Source: Glacieibacterium arshaanense
Lineage (GTDB): Bacteria; Pseudomonadota; Alphaproteobacteria; Sphingomonadales; Sphingomonadaceae
Reading direction: 5' to 3'
DNA: 64,000 nt
Assembly (NCBI RefSeq): GCF_004681125.1
Contig: NZ_SIHO01000001.1
Coordinates: 1,065,149 to 1,129,148, forward strand
Positions within the stretch are counted from its first letter, which is position 1; each line of letters opens with the position of its first letter. A program made the translations under genes and the position numbers. The notes beneath the pieces are model-generated. The model did not search any database. It had not been told where the DNA came from and was given only the letters and a program-made list of their open reading frames with translations. Positions 43,834 to 52,870 of the stretch are shown here, piece after piece.

Positions 43834-45134
43834 GCAAGCTCGACGCCGGGCACGACATCGGGCTCGACATGTGCCGGCACGACAACACGCGATGGCAGCG
43901 GCGTCTTATCTGCGGTGTCATGCGCGCGGATGAACTGCTCGACCACCGGCGCAATCGTGTCGCGCCACTTGCGGCCATTGAAGATGCCATAGTGGCCGGC
44001 ACCTTCGGCCATATAGTAGCGCTTCATATGGTCAGGCAGGCCGGCCGCGAGATCGAGCGCCGCCTTGGTCTGGCCCAGCCCCGAAATATCGTCGCGCTCG
44101 CCTTCGATGGCGAGCAACGCGGTGCGGTTGATCGCCGCGGGGTTGGCCAGCACGCCACGGTGCACGAACTCGCCCTTCGCGACGAGTTGGCGCTGAAATA
44201 CGACATCGATGGTCTGCAGGTAAAATTCGGCGGTCATGTCGCAGACGGCGCGATACTCCTCATAAAAGGTCTTGGTCGCAGCGGCGGCATCATCGTCGCC
44301 GTCAACCAAATGCCTGAACAGTTCCCAATGCGATTTCATGTGGTTGGCAAGGTTCATTGACATGAACCCAGCCAATTGCAGGAACCCCGGATAGACCTTG
44401 CGACCAGCGCCCGGATAGATGTTGGGCACGCGCGCCACGACATTCTGCTCGAACCAGGCATAAGGCCGTTCGGTCGCCAGATCATCGACCGAGGTCGGTG
44501 CCTTGCGAGTATCGACGGGGCCGCCCATCATCGTCAGCGTCAGCGGCGTTGCCGCGTCACCGGCTGCCGACATCAACGCAACTGCAGCATAAGCTGGCAC
44601 TGCAGGCTGGCAGACGGCGAGCATATGACCGCCCGGGCCGACCGCGTTCATGAACTCGATGACATAGTCGACATAGTCGTTGAAATCGAAATGACCGTCG
44701 CTGACCGGCACCAGCTTGGCGTCGCGCCATTCGGTGACATAGACGTCATGATCGGGCAGCAAACGTTCGATGGTCCCGCGCAGCAACGTCGCATAGTGTC
44801 CCGACATCGGCGCCACCACGAGCACCCTCGGGTCGTTGCGGTCCGACACATCGCGAACAAAATGCTTCAATTGCCCGAAGGGTTTACGGACGGCAACGTC
44901 TTCCTTTACGGCAACTTCGGTGCCATCAATGATCGTCGAGGTCAGCCCGAAATCGGGCTTGCCGCGCGGTGCCGAAGCATGTGCGAAGACCTCGAGCGCA
45001 CGCGCCATGACCGGGCTTGCCACGTGCCGCGACCACGGATTGGCCGGGTTGAGCAACAGTTCCGAATTGAACTGCGCAATGCGCCCCATCGTGGCCAACA
45101 TCGTGCGATTGATTTCGTAACCCGTGTACAACAT
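43830..45134 (-). CDS. phaZ: Intracellular polyhydroxyalkanoate depolymerase
   Basis: The 434-residue protein begins MLYTGYEINRTMLATMGRIA, typical for PhaZ of the Ralstonia type. The nucleophile region is VCQPAVP with Cys175 in place of serine, as in intracellular depolymerases. Further matches are PMSGHYATLLRGTIERLLPDHDVYVTEWRDA and YYMAEGAGHYGIFNGRKW, with the late histidine. It degrades stored PHB. No phaC or phasin is adjacent. The stop lies in a CTAG shared with the ABC-F gene. Confidence 0.92.
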   Translation of the reverse strand: MLYTGYEINRTMLATMGRIAQFNSELLLNPANPWSRHVASPVMARALEVFAHASAPRGKPDFGLTSTIIDGTEVAVKEDVAVRKPFGQLKHFVRDVSDRNDPRVLVVAPMSGHYATLLRGTIERLLPDHDVYVTEWRDAKLVPVSDGHFDFNDYVDYVIEFMNAVGPGGHMLAVCQPAVPAYAAVALMSAAGDAATPLTLTMMGGPVDTRKAPTSVDDLATERPYAWFEQNVVARVPNIYPGAGRKVYPGFLQLAGFMSMNLANHMKSHWELFRHLVDGDDDAAAATKTFYEEYRAVCDMTAEFYLQTIDVVFQRQLVAKGEFVHRGVLANPAAINRTALLAIEGERDDISGLGQTKAALDLAAGLPDHMKRYYMAEGAGHYGIFNGRKWRDTIAPVVEQFIRAHDTADKTPLPSRVVVPAHVEPDVVPGVELA

Positions 45135-45271
45135 CGATTTTCCTATGCGTTGCCGCGCCGCAACCGGCGTCGCTTTGCCACAACGCAGGTGCAGCATAAA
45201 GCCAAAAACGACGCTGGGTGGCAAAGCTCAAGCCAGATTGAGTGACACTCGAATCCCTGTTAGACGGTGCC

Positions 45272-47077
45272 ATGACCACAGCCGAAGCCGTCGAGATCAC
45301 GCCAGCGCCCGCAACCGAGCCGCCTGCACGCAAGCTCAAGAAACTGACGCTGCTTTGGCAGTTTGTCCGGCGCTACCCTGCCCATCTGACTGCTGCGCTG
45401 GTGGCACTGGTGATTGCCGCAGTCGGCCAGATAGCAGTGTTGCAGGGCTTCAAGCTCGTCGTCGATCACGGGTTCGGTAAGGGCGCCAGCGCCGCATCGG
45501 TCGCCCCCTATTTCGAGCAGCTGCTGGCGATTGTCGCGGTGCTTGGCGTCGCCACCGCGGTTCGATTCTACTTTGTCAGCTGGATCGGCGAACGCGTCGT
45601 TGCCGACCTACGCATGGCCGTGCAGGCGCACCTGTTGAAACTCGACACCAACTATTTCGAGGAAAACCGCCCGGCCGAAATCGCCTCGCGCCTGACGTCG
45701 GACACCGCGATCATCGAGCAAGTCGTATCGAGCTCGGCATCGATTGCGCTGCGCAACAGTTTCACTGGCCTCGGTGGCATCGCCTATCTGTTCTACCTCA
45801 GCCCCAAGCTGACCGGGCTGATGTTACTCGTCATTCCGCTTACTGTCGTGCCGATCGTGTTGCTCGGTCGCCGCGTCCGCAACCTTTCGCGATCGAGCCA
45901 AGACCGTATTGCCAACATCGGTACCATCGTTTCTGAAGTGCTCGGCGCCATCAAAATTGTCCAGGCCTTCACACAGGAGCCGCGCGAACGCGCGCGATTT
46001 AGCGAGGCGGTCGAGGCGGTCTTCAATGCCGCACGTCGCCGTATCGCGGTGCGCGCCGGCATGACGGCGGTCGTCATCTTCCTGATTTTCGGCGCCATCA
46101 CGCTGGTGCTGTGGCAAGGCGCGCTCGATTTCATCGCCGGCCACACCAGCGGCGGCACCATCACCGCCTTTGTGCTGGCCGCCGCGATGGTCGCCGGCGC
46201 ATTCGGATCGCTCACCGAGGTGTTCGGCGACTTTATGCGTGCTGCCGGCGCCTCGGGCCGCATGGAAGAATTGCTCGCCGCCGAACCGGCCATCCGCACG
46301 CCCGACCAGCCCTTGAAACTACCCGAGCCGCCACGCGGGGAAGTCGCGCTGCACAACGTGTTCTTCCATTACCCCAGCCGCCCCGACGGCGCGGCGCTAA
46401 CCGGCTTTGAGCTCAGCGTTCGCCCCGGCGAAATGGTTGCGATTGTTGGGCCGTCGGGCGCCGGCAAGTCAACGTTGTTCCAGCTCATCCAGCGTTTCTA
46501 TGACCCGCAGTCAGGCCAGATCCTCGTGGACGGCGTGCCGATCGACCGCGTCGACCCGCGCGCGCTGCGCCAGCGCATTTCGGTCGTGCCGCAGGAAACC
46601 GTGATCTTCGCCGCCACCGCGTACGACAACATCCTCTACGGCCGTCCCGACGCAACCGAAGCTCAGGTCTGGGCCGCTGCAAAGGCCGCGCATGCCGACA
46701 TGTTCCTGCGCGACCTGCCCGAGGGCATCCACAGCTTCCTCGGTGAATCTGGCACGCGGCTTTCGGGCGGCCAGCGCCAGCGCATGGCGATTGCCCGCGC
46801 CGTGCTGCGCGATGCGCCGATCCTGCTGCTCGACGAAGCCACAAGCGCGCTTGATGCTGAATCCGAGGCACTGGTGCAGGCAGCGCTCGACGAACTGATG
46901 GTCAACCGCACCACATTGGTTATCGCGCATCGCCTCGCCACCGTACGCGGCGCCGATCGCATCATTGTCATGGACCGCGGCCGCATAGTTGCCGAAGGCA
47001 CGCATGATGCGCTGATTGCCGGTGGGGGGCTGTACGCCAAGCTGGCGCGGCTGCAGTTCGAGCAAGCCGCCGCGTAG
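45272..47077 (+). CDS. ABC exporter, fused permease and ATPase (MsbA-like)
   Basis: The ATG at 45272 is preferred over an in-frame GTG ten codons upstream. The 601-residue half-transporter has six membrane segments in residues about 45-325 and an ATPase with GPSGAGKST, LSGGQRQRMAIARAV, LLLDEATSALD and VIAHRLATV. Such exporters work as homodimers for lipids, peptides or drugs; the substrate is unknown. It diverges from phaZ across 137 bases. A repeat element lies after it. Confidence 0.9.
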   Translation: MTTAEAVEITPAPATEPPARKLKKLTLLWQFVRRYPAHLTAALVALVIAAVGQIAVLQGFKLVVDHGFGKGASAASVAPYFEQLLAIVAVLGVATAVRFYFVSWIGERVVADLRMAVQAHLLKLDTNYFEENRPAEIASRLTSDTAIIEQVVSSSASIALRNSFTGLGGIAYLFYLSPKLTGLMLLVIPLTVVPIVLLGRRVRNLSRSSQDRIANIGTIVSEVLGAIKIVQAFTQEPRERARFSEAVEAVFNAARRRIAVRAGMTAVVIFLIFGAITLVLWQGALDFIAGHTSGGTITAFVLAAAMVAGAFGSLTEVFGDFMRAAGASGRMEELLAAEPAIRTPDQPLKLPEPPRGEVALHNVFFHYPSRPDGAALTGFELSVRPGEMVAIVGPSGAGKSTLFQLIQRFYDPQSGQILVDGVPIDRVDPRALRQRISVVPQETVIFAATAYDNILYGRPDATEAQVWAAAKAAHADMFLRDLPEGIHSFLGESGTRLSGGQRQRMAIARAVLRDAPILLLDEATSALDAESEALVQAALDELMVNRTTLVIAHRLATVRGADRIIVMDRGRIVAEGTHDALIAGGGLYAKLARLQFEQAAA

Positions 47078-47091
47078 TTTGGGAGATTAAG

Positions 47092-47193
47092 GGCCTCCGG
47101 CGGGCAGGCCTGAGGCCTGCACCCGATTGTTTGGCGCTGTCCAAATGGGTGCAGGCCCCCGTCTTGAGCAAGAATTGGCGTGCCCGCCGGAGG
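47092..47193. repeat. Dispersed inverted-repeat element, copy C
   Basis: This 102-bp copy has the best-preserved ends: a perfect 13-bp inverted repeat, CCTCCGGCGGGCA (47094-47106) and TGCCCGCCGGAGG (47181-47193). Inside are GGCCTGAGGCCTGCACCC and, in the other half, GGGTGCAGGC. It sits between the ABC exporter stop and the small gene after glpK. Confidence 0.88.
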
Positions 47194-47203
47194 ACGTTTC
47201 GAC

Positions 47204-47383
47204 TCAGTGCGGCGACGGCAGCAGATACAGCCACAAGTTGAACAACATCACCACGCCGGCAACAATCATCAGTGCCGGCTTGAGCTTCGGGCCGGGTTGA
47301 CGCAGACCCCAGATGCCAAAGCCGACCAGCGCGAAGATACACACCACCGCCAGCGTCAGTAGCAAGTCACGCACGTCACTCAC
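47204..47383 (-). CDS. 59-residue membrane protein coupled to glpK
   Basis: The GTG start (47383-47381) overlaps the glpK stop as GTGA, so the gene is likely translationally coupled. The product (59 aa) has two membrane segments (about 7-26 and 37-56) joined by a short loop RQPGPKLKP. I do not recognise a family. Length, hydrophobic pattern and coupling support a real gene; it could assist glycerol uptake or GlpK, but that is only a guess. Confidence 0.7.
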   Translation of the reverse strand: MSDVRDLLLTLAVVCIFALVGFGIWGLRQPGPKLKPALMIVAGVVMLFNLWLYLLPSPH

Positions 47384-48855
47384 TGGGTGAGCGCTTGGCG
47401 CACCGCATGCGCCCAGTTTTCGCGACGGACACCTCGTGCGTCAGTCGTGATCGCGGGCGCGAACACGCGGTCGGGTTGCGCCATTGCCGCCGCTGCCGTC
47501 AGATCGGCGAACAAGCCGGCACCGACGCCCGCGCACATCGCCGCACCCAGTGCCGTCGTTTCGATGACGCGCGGGCGTTCGACAGGCACGCCGAGCGTGT
47601 CGGCAATGTCCTGGCACATCCAATCATTGGCGACCATGCCGCCATCGACGCGCAGCTTTGCCGCGACAACGCCGTCGGCGGCCAGCGCATCGAGCAAATC
47701 GGCGGTCTGTTGGCCCATCGCCTCGAGCGTGGCGCGGGCGATGTGCGCGCGCGTAGTGCCGCCCGACAGTCCCGTCAGCAGGCCCCGTACATCGGCACGC
47801 CAGTGCGGCGCGCCCATGCCGGCAAACGCCGGAATGAGCACGACACCGCCGCTGTCGGGTACTGAAGCTGCCAGCGCTTCGGTTTCCGCGCTCGCGGTGA
47901 TGATGCCGAGCCCGTCGCGCAGCCATTGCACCGCCGCACCGCCGATGAAGATGCTGCCTTCGACGGCATAGGTCGCTTGGCCCGCGATGCGCCACGCTAC
48001 TGTCGCCAGCAGCCGGTGCGCCGATACCGGCGGCGTCGCGCCCGAATGCGCTAGCACGAAAATGCCGGTACCATAGGTCGCTTTGGCCATGCCGGGCTGC
48101 AGGCACGCCTGCCCGACCGCAGCAGCCTGCTGGTCGCCGATGCTGCCGGTGATGGCGATGTTGCCCCCCAGCAAAGTCGTCGAGCCCAGGTCACCTGCAC
48201 AGTCGCTGATTGTCGGCAAGGCGCTGCGCGGGATGCCGAACAGGTCGATCAATCCCTCGTCCCATTGGCAGGTTGCGAGGTTCATCAACAGCATGCGCGA
48301 GGCGTTGGTGGCATCGGTGGCATGCACACGGCCGCCAGTCAGCCGATAACGCAGATAGCAATCGACGGTCCCGAGCGCGAGGCTGCCGGCGTCGGCCGCC
48401 GAACGCACCTGCGGCCAGTTTTCCAGTGCCCAGGCGATCTTGGTTGCCGAAAAATACGGATCGAGCAGTAGGCCGGTGGTCGCTTGCACCGCGGGTTCGC
48501 GGCCCTCGGCACGCAGCCTATCGCACAGGTCGGCGCTGCGCCGGTCCTGCCAGACAATCGCTGGCGCCAGTGGCTCCCCGGTTGCGCGGTCCCAGAATAC
48601 GATGGTTTCGCGCTGGTTGGTGATGCCAATGGCGGCGATGCGCCCGGCCCCGACTTCGCCGACCACGGCCTTCAACGCCGCAAGCGAATGGTTCCAGATT
48701 TCGGCGGCGTCATGTTCGACCCAGCCGGGCTGCGGATAGCGCTGCGTCAGCGCATGACCGGCCTGAGCGACAATGCCGCCGCCAAGGTCGAATGCGATGG
48801 CGCGGGTGGAGGTGGTGCCCTCGTCTAGCACCAGCAGCAAGGGAGCATCATTCAT
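47380..48855 (-). CDS. glpK: Glycerol kinase
   Basis: The 491-residue FGGY kinase starts with LVLDEGTTSTRA (E where E. coli has Q), then NQRETIVFWDRATGEPL, IVWQDRR and the C-terminal NDWMCQDIADTLGVPVERP. It phosphorylates glycerol to glycerol-3-phosphate. TTAGGAAAG precedes the ATG. It is divergent from glpD with only 39 bases between starts. No glpF facilitator is seen. Confidence 0.95.
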   Translation of the reverse strand: MNDAPLLLVLDEGTTSTRAIAFDLGGGIVAQAGHALTQRYPQPGWVEHDAAEIWNHSLAALKAVVGEVGAGRIAAIGITNQRETIVFWDRATGEPLAPAIVWQDRRSADLCDRLRAEGREPAVQATTGLLLDPYFSATKIAWALENWPQVRSAADAGSLALGTVDCYLRYRLTGGRVHATDATNASRMLLMNLATCQWDEGLIDLFGIPRSALPTISDCAGDLGSTTLLGGNIAITGSIGDQQAAAVGQACLQPGMAKATYGTGIFVLAHSGATPPVSAHRLLATVAWRIAGQATYAVEGSIFIGGAAVQWLRDGLGIITASAETEALAASVPDSGGVVLIPAFAGMGAPHWRADVRGLLTGLSGGTTRAHIARATLEAMGQQTADLLDALAADGVVAAKLRVDGGMVANDWMCQDIADTLGVPVERPRVIETTALGAAMCAGVGAGLFADLTAAAAMAQPDRVFAPAITTDARGVRRENWAHAVRQALTQ

Positions 48856-48894
48856 GCCACTTTCCTAACAAGCCGCATGGTCCTAGGAAAGCCC

Positions 48895-50433
48895 ATGGCT
48901 TCGCGATCCGACATCTTCGACCTGCTGATTATCGGTGGCGGCATCAACGGTGCCGGCATCGCGCGCGACGCTTCGGGACGCGGGCTCAAGGTCGCGCTGG
49001 TCGAAGCCGGCGATTTCGGCGGCGCGACGTCGAGCGCATCGACCAAGCTCATTCACGGCGGGCTACGCTATCTTGAATTCTATGAGTTCGGGCTGGTGCG
49101 CAAGGCACTCAAGGAACGAGAAGTGCTCCTCGACATCGCGCCACACATCAGCTGGCCGCAAAGCTTTGTGTTGCCCAGCGCGCCCGAACGCCCCGACTGG
49201 AAACTGCGCGCCGGGCTGTTCCTGTATGACCATCTGGCACGCCGCAAGGTCGTACCGGGATCGAACCGTATCGATTTGCGGCAGGACCGTGCCGGCCGAG
49301 CGCTCGAAAGCCATTACACGCACGCCTTCCGCTATTGGGACGGCTGGGTCGATGACGCGCGGCTGGTCATCGCCAATATCGCTGATGCGGCCGCGCGCGG
49401 TGCCTTTGTAAGGTCGCGTACCCGCGTCACCGGCACGCTCTGGGACGGCAGCGGCTGGACGGTGGCGCTGTCCGATGGCAGCAGCTTGCGCGCCAAGACC
49501 ATCGTCAATACCGCCGGCCCCTGGGCCGAGGAGGTAGCGCGCAGCGTTATGGGCCGCAACGACGCGCCGTCGCTGCGGTTGGTGCAGGGCAGCCATATTG
49601 TCACGCGGCGCGTCCACCTCGGCCGCGACGCCTTTATGTTGCAGCAGCCCGACGGCCGCATCATCTTCGTGCTGCCGTACGAGCACGACTTCTCGCTGAT
49701 CGGCACTACCGAGCGGAGCATCGACATGCCCGCCGCCGCGCACATTACCGACGAAGAATCCGACTATCTGATCGCCGCAGTCAACCGCTACCTCGCCCGG
49801 CCGCTGACGCTCGATGACATCGTCCACCGCTTCTCGGGTGTGCGGCCACTGATCCTCGAGGAAGGCAAGGCCGACCGCGAAACATCGCGCGACTACAGCC
49901 TGGTCAGCCATGACGGCGTGTCGGCGCTGACTGTCGTCGGCGGCAAGATCACCACCTACCGTGTGCTCGCCGAGGATGTGCTCGAAAAGCTGGCGCCCAA
50001 ATCGAAGCGCTGGACGGCCACCGCACCGCTGCCCGGCGGCGACGTCGAGCGTTTTGCCGGCGAGACCGGCCAGGCAGCGTTCACGCGCTGGATGGACAAC
50101 CTCGTCACCGCGCAGGAAAATTACGACCCGCGACTCGTGCGGCGACTGGCACGCACGATCGGCACCGGCGCCGAAACGCTGCTGAACGGCGGTCTTGGCG
50201 AAAACTTCGGCGGTATTTTCGAAGCCGAGCTCGAGTGGTTCAAGACACTCGAATGGGCGACCACCGCCGAAGATGTGCTGTGGCGCCGCACCAAGCTTGG
50301 CCTGCACCTTGATGACGCTGCCAAGGCGCGCGTCGCGGCCTGGTTCGGCGAGGCACCGCCGGCCGCCGAAGCGCTGCCCAAGTCGCGCAAAGCGACGCGC
50401 GGTCATCGCTTCGCGGTGCCGGGCGACGACTGA
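48895..50433 (+). CDS. glpD: Aerobic glycerol-3-phosphate dehydrogenase
   Basis: The start at ATG 48895 is chosen because TAGGAAAG lies five bases upstream; an ATG at 48877 is less likely. The 512-residue flavoprotein has DLLIIGGGINGAGIARDASGRG, then STKLIHGGLRYLE and the C-terminal GLHLDDAAK region. It oxidises glycerol-3-phosphate to dihydroxyacetone phosphate and feeds electrons to quinone at the inner membrane. GlpK makes its substrate. Confidence 0.95.
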   Translation: MASRSDIFDLLIIGGGINGAGIARDASGRGLKVALVEAGDFGGATSSASTKLIHGGLRYLEFYEFGLVRKALKEREVLLDIAPHISWPQSFVLPSAPERPDWKLRAGLFLYDHLARRKVVPGSNRIDLRQDRAGRALESHYTHAFRYWDGWVDDARLVIANIADAAARGAFVRSRTRVTGTLWDGSGWTVALSDGSSLRAKTIVNTAGPWAEEVARSVMGRNDAPSLRLVQGSHIVTRRVHLGRDAFMLQQPDGRIIFVLPYEHDFSLIGTTERSIDMPAAAHITDEESDYLIAAVNRYLARPLTLDDIVHRFSGVRPLILEEGKADRETSRDYSLVSHDGVSALTVVGGKITTYRVLAEDVLEKLAPKSKRWTATAPLPGGDVERFAGETGQAAFTRWMDNLVTAQENYDPRLVRRLARTIGTGAETLLNGGLGENFGGIFEAELEWFKTLEWATTAEDVLWRRTKLGLHLDDAAKARVAAWFGEAPPAAEALPKSRKATRGHRFAVPGDD

Positions 50434-50452
50434 CCATCAACCGGGGGACACC

Positions 50453-50956
50453 ATGCGCAAAAGCTTTAATTGTGTCGCAGCAGTTGTACTGTCGGTGTCC
50501 ACACCCTTGCTTGCCGCACCGGTGGTTGATTCGGCCGGGCTCGAAGCCGCGATCGACCAGAGCCACCGCGCGCTTCATGCCATCCTGAATGGCGATCCCA
50601 AGCTTTACGAAGCGCTATTCGCCGACCGCGACGATGTCACTTTGGGCAATCCTTTTGGCCCCTATGCCAAGGGCAAGGCCGCGGTTGCCAAGACCTTGGC
50701 AGGTGCCGCTGCAAAATACCGCGACGGTGAAGTCATCGCGGTTGACCGCGTCGCCGTCTATGACGACAACCGCCTCGCGGTCATTGTCGAGGTCGAACAC
50801 GACCGCGCCAAGGTCGGCACTCGCACCGACCTTGCCGATTTCAGCGCCCGCGTCACCAGCGCCTATGAATATATCGATGGCAAATGGCTGCTGGTCCACC
50901 GTCACGCCGACCCGATCACCTCCCCGCGCCCGGCCGAGTCGGTATTGGCAAAATAG
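50453..50956 (+). CDS. Secreted NTF2/SnoaL-like protein
   Basis: GGGGGA lies before the ATG. The 167-residue protein has a signal peptide (1-22) and one SnoaL_3/DUF4440-like domain: AILNGDPKLYEALFADRDDVTLGNPFGPYAKGKAAVAKTLAG and ARVTSAYEYIDGKWLLVHRHAD. It lies 19 bases after glpD and may be cotranscribed. Its role is unknown; its arrangement parallels the NTF2-like gene in the leucine operon. Confidence 0.85.
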   Translation: MRKSFNCVAAVVLSVSTPLLAAPVVDSAGLEAAIDQSHRALHAILNGDPKLYEALFADRDDVTLGNPFGPYAKGKAAVAKTLAGAAAKYRDGEVIAVDRVAVYDDNRLAVIVEVEHDRAKVGTRTDLADFSARVTSAYEYIDGKWLLVHRHADPITSPRPAESVLAK

Positions 50957-51012
50957 CGCCCAGCTCAGTTTCAAAGTTTGCCGCGCAAGGCTGCGGCTAC
51001 TGGTATTCGCAA

Positions 51013-52728
51013 CTACTTTGTTGCGTAGACCACCCTGCCACCGACGATGGTCTTGAGCACGCTGACGTCCTTGAGGCTTTCAGCAGGAATCGTAAAAATG
51101 TCGTCCGACAGCACCGCCATGTCGGCATATTTGCCGGGCTCGATTGAGCCTTTGCTCGCCCCCTCGCCGATGGCCTTAGCCGACCAGATCGTCCACATCT
51201 TTAGGGCCTCGGTGACCGATACCGCCTCCTGCTTCTCGAAAATCCCGGCGTCCGAATTGCGTGTGACCGACGCATAGATCGCCAGAAACGGATTGATGTT
51301 CGCCAGATAGATTCCGGTCAGATCGGTACCCGCCGCAGGCTCAAGGCCTGCATCGATCATCGAGCGGAACTTGAACCCCGTTTTGGTGAGTTTTTCACCC
51401 ATGTTTTCCTGATCGGCCTTGACCAGATCGAGCAGCCAGGTCGGTTGCACCGAGATGAAAAGGCCTTGGGGCTTCAACGCGACCGCGCGCTTGAGCTGCT
51501 TGTCGGTCAGCTGGAACATGCCGAAATGTTCGATGCGCATCATCGTTGCGCGTGATCGCGCGCCGACTTCGCCTTCATAGGCATCGAGGCAGATGTCGGT
51601 GGCCCGGTCACCCGAACAGTGCAGCATCGAGATGACGTTGTTGCTGTTGGCCAGATCCGCAAAGTGCCGCGCCTGTGCCGGCGGGGTCACCAGCGAGCCC
51701 TTGTTGCCCGGTGGGTCGGTATCGAAATGCCCTTTGTACTCCTCGTACATATAGCCGGTGCGCGCGTCATTCTCGCCGTCCGCCCACGCCTTGATCGCGG
51801 CGAACCTATAGTAGGCGGGATCGACACCCGCCGGCATTTTGAAGCCATCAAGGTTGGCGGGCAAACCTTCGCCGTCCGGCGCTGCCCACACCGATACCGT
51901 CAGGCGGATGTCGGGCTTGGCGGTCTTCGCCACCGCTTGCAGGACCGGCAGTGCCGCCGCCGGGGTGATCGCCAGCACCGAGGTGAAGCCGTAAGGCTTC
52001 CAGAAGTCCTGAATACCGCTGGCGTAATAACTTTGCAGCTCAGCAACCGTGGGTGTCGTCGGCACCGCGCCCATCGCATCGGTCAGCGTGCCGTCGGGCT
52101 GGCCATCCTTGCCAAGCAGCGCCCGGCCGCCGCCCTTGAGCGCCGTGTTGGTGCTGCTGACACCGAGCAGGCGCAATGCCATCGAATTTGCCACCGCCAT
52201 ATGCGCGCCATTGGCGACAACGACCGGATTGTCGGGCGCTACCGCATCGAGTTCGGCTTTGCTCGGCAGGCGCTTTTCGGCGAACTTGTTCTGGCTCGCC
52301 GACACGCAGGCGACGAACACCCACTTACCCTTGGGCGTGTTTTTCATCCACGCGGCGATATTGGCGAGCGCCTGTTTGACCGACGGCGTCCCGGGGTAGC
52401 GCGCATCGACCCAGGTGTCCTTCATCATGATGGTTTCCATCGGATGCGTATGGCCATCGACCAGGCCGGGCACCACGAGCTTGCCATTCAGGTCGACCAA
52501 CTGGGTCGAAGCCCCGGCAAGCTTGCGCATGGCCTCGGTGCTGCCGACCTGCTGGAACATGCCGTCCTTCACCGCGACGGCCGCCGCCGTCGATCTTGCA
52601 GGGTCGAGCGTAACGATCTTGCCGTTGTAGTAGATGACATCCGGCGCGGCATCCGGCGCCGCCGACAAGGCCGGCGTTGCGGCGGAAATCGCCAAGGCAG
52701 ACACCAGTGCGAGGCTGAACTTGTTCAT
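51013..52728 (-). CDS. Secreted amidohydrolase family protein (YtcJ-like)
   Basis: The 571-residue protein has a signal peptide (1-23) and the Amidohydro_3 pattern: YYNGKIVTLDP, PGLVDGHTHP for metal binding, MLHCSGDRATDICLDAYE and SIEPGKYADMAVLSDDIF. These metal-dependent hydrolases are poorly defined; secretion suggests a periplasmic substrate. No neighbour gives a clue. It is convergent with the NTF2-like gene. Confidence 0.88.
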   Translation of the reverse strand: MNKFSLALVSALAISAATPALSAAPDAAPDVIYYNGKIVTLDPARSTAAAVAVKDGMFQQVGSTEAMRKLAGASTQLVDLNGKLVVPGLVDGHTHPMETIMMKDTWVDARYPGTPSVKQALANIAAWMKNTPKGKWVFVACVSASQNKFAEKRLPSKAELDAVAPDNPVVVANGAHMAVANSMALRLLGVSSTNTALKGGGRALLGKDGQPDGTLTDAMGAVPTTPTVAELQSYYASGIQDFWKPYGFTSVLAITPAAALPVLQAVAKTAKPDIRLTVSVWAAPDGEGLPANLDGFKMPAGVDPAYYRFAAIKAWADGENDARTGYMYEEYKGHFDTDPPGNKGSLVTPPAQARHFADLANSNNVISMLHCSGDRATDICLDAYEGEVGARSRATMMRIEHFGMFQLTDKQLKRAVALKPQGLFISVQPTWLLDLVKADQENMGEKLTKTGFKFRSMIDAGLEPAAGTDLTGIYLANINPFLAIYASVTRNSDAGIFEKQEAVSVTEALKMWTIWSAKAIGEGASKGSIEPGKYADMAVLSDDIFTIPAESLKDVSVLKTIVGGRVVYATK

Positions 52729-52870
52729 CCATCATCTCCCCGTGGCCAGATGGTCGTTCCGAACAGCTCCGCGCGCGTCCCGGGTGGAACTTCAGCTGGT
52801 TCAATGGCCCCGGCAGAAGTAGACGTGATTGGACGTCCCGCGGTCAAGCACTGCGTTGCGTGGTAAAGAT

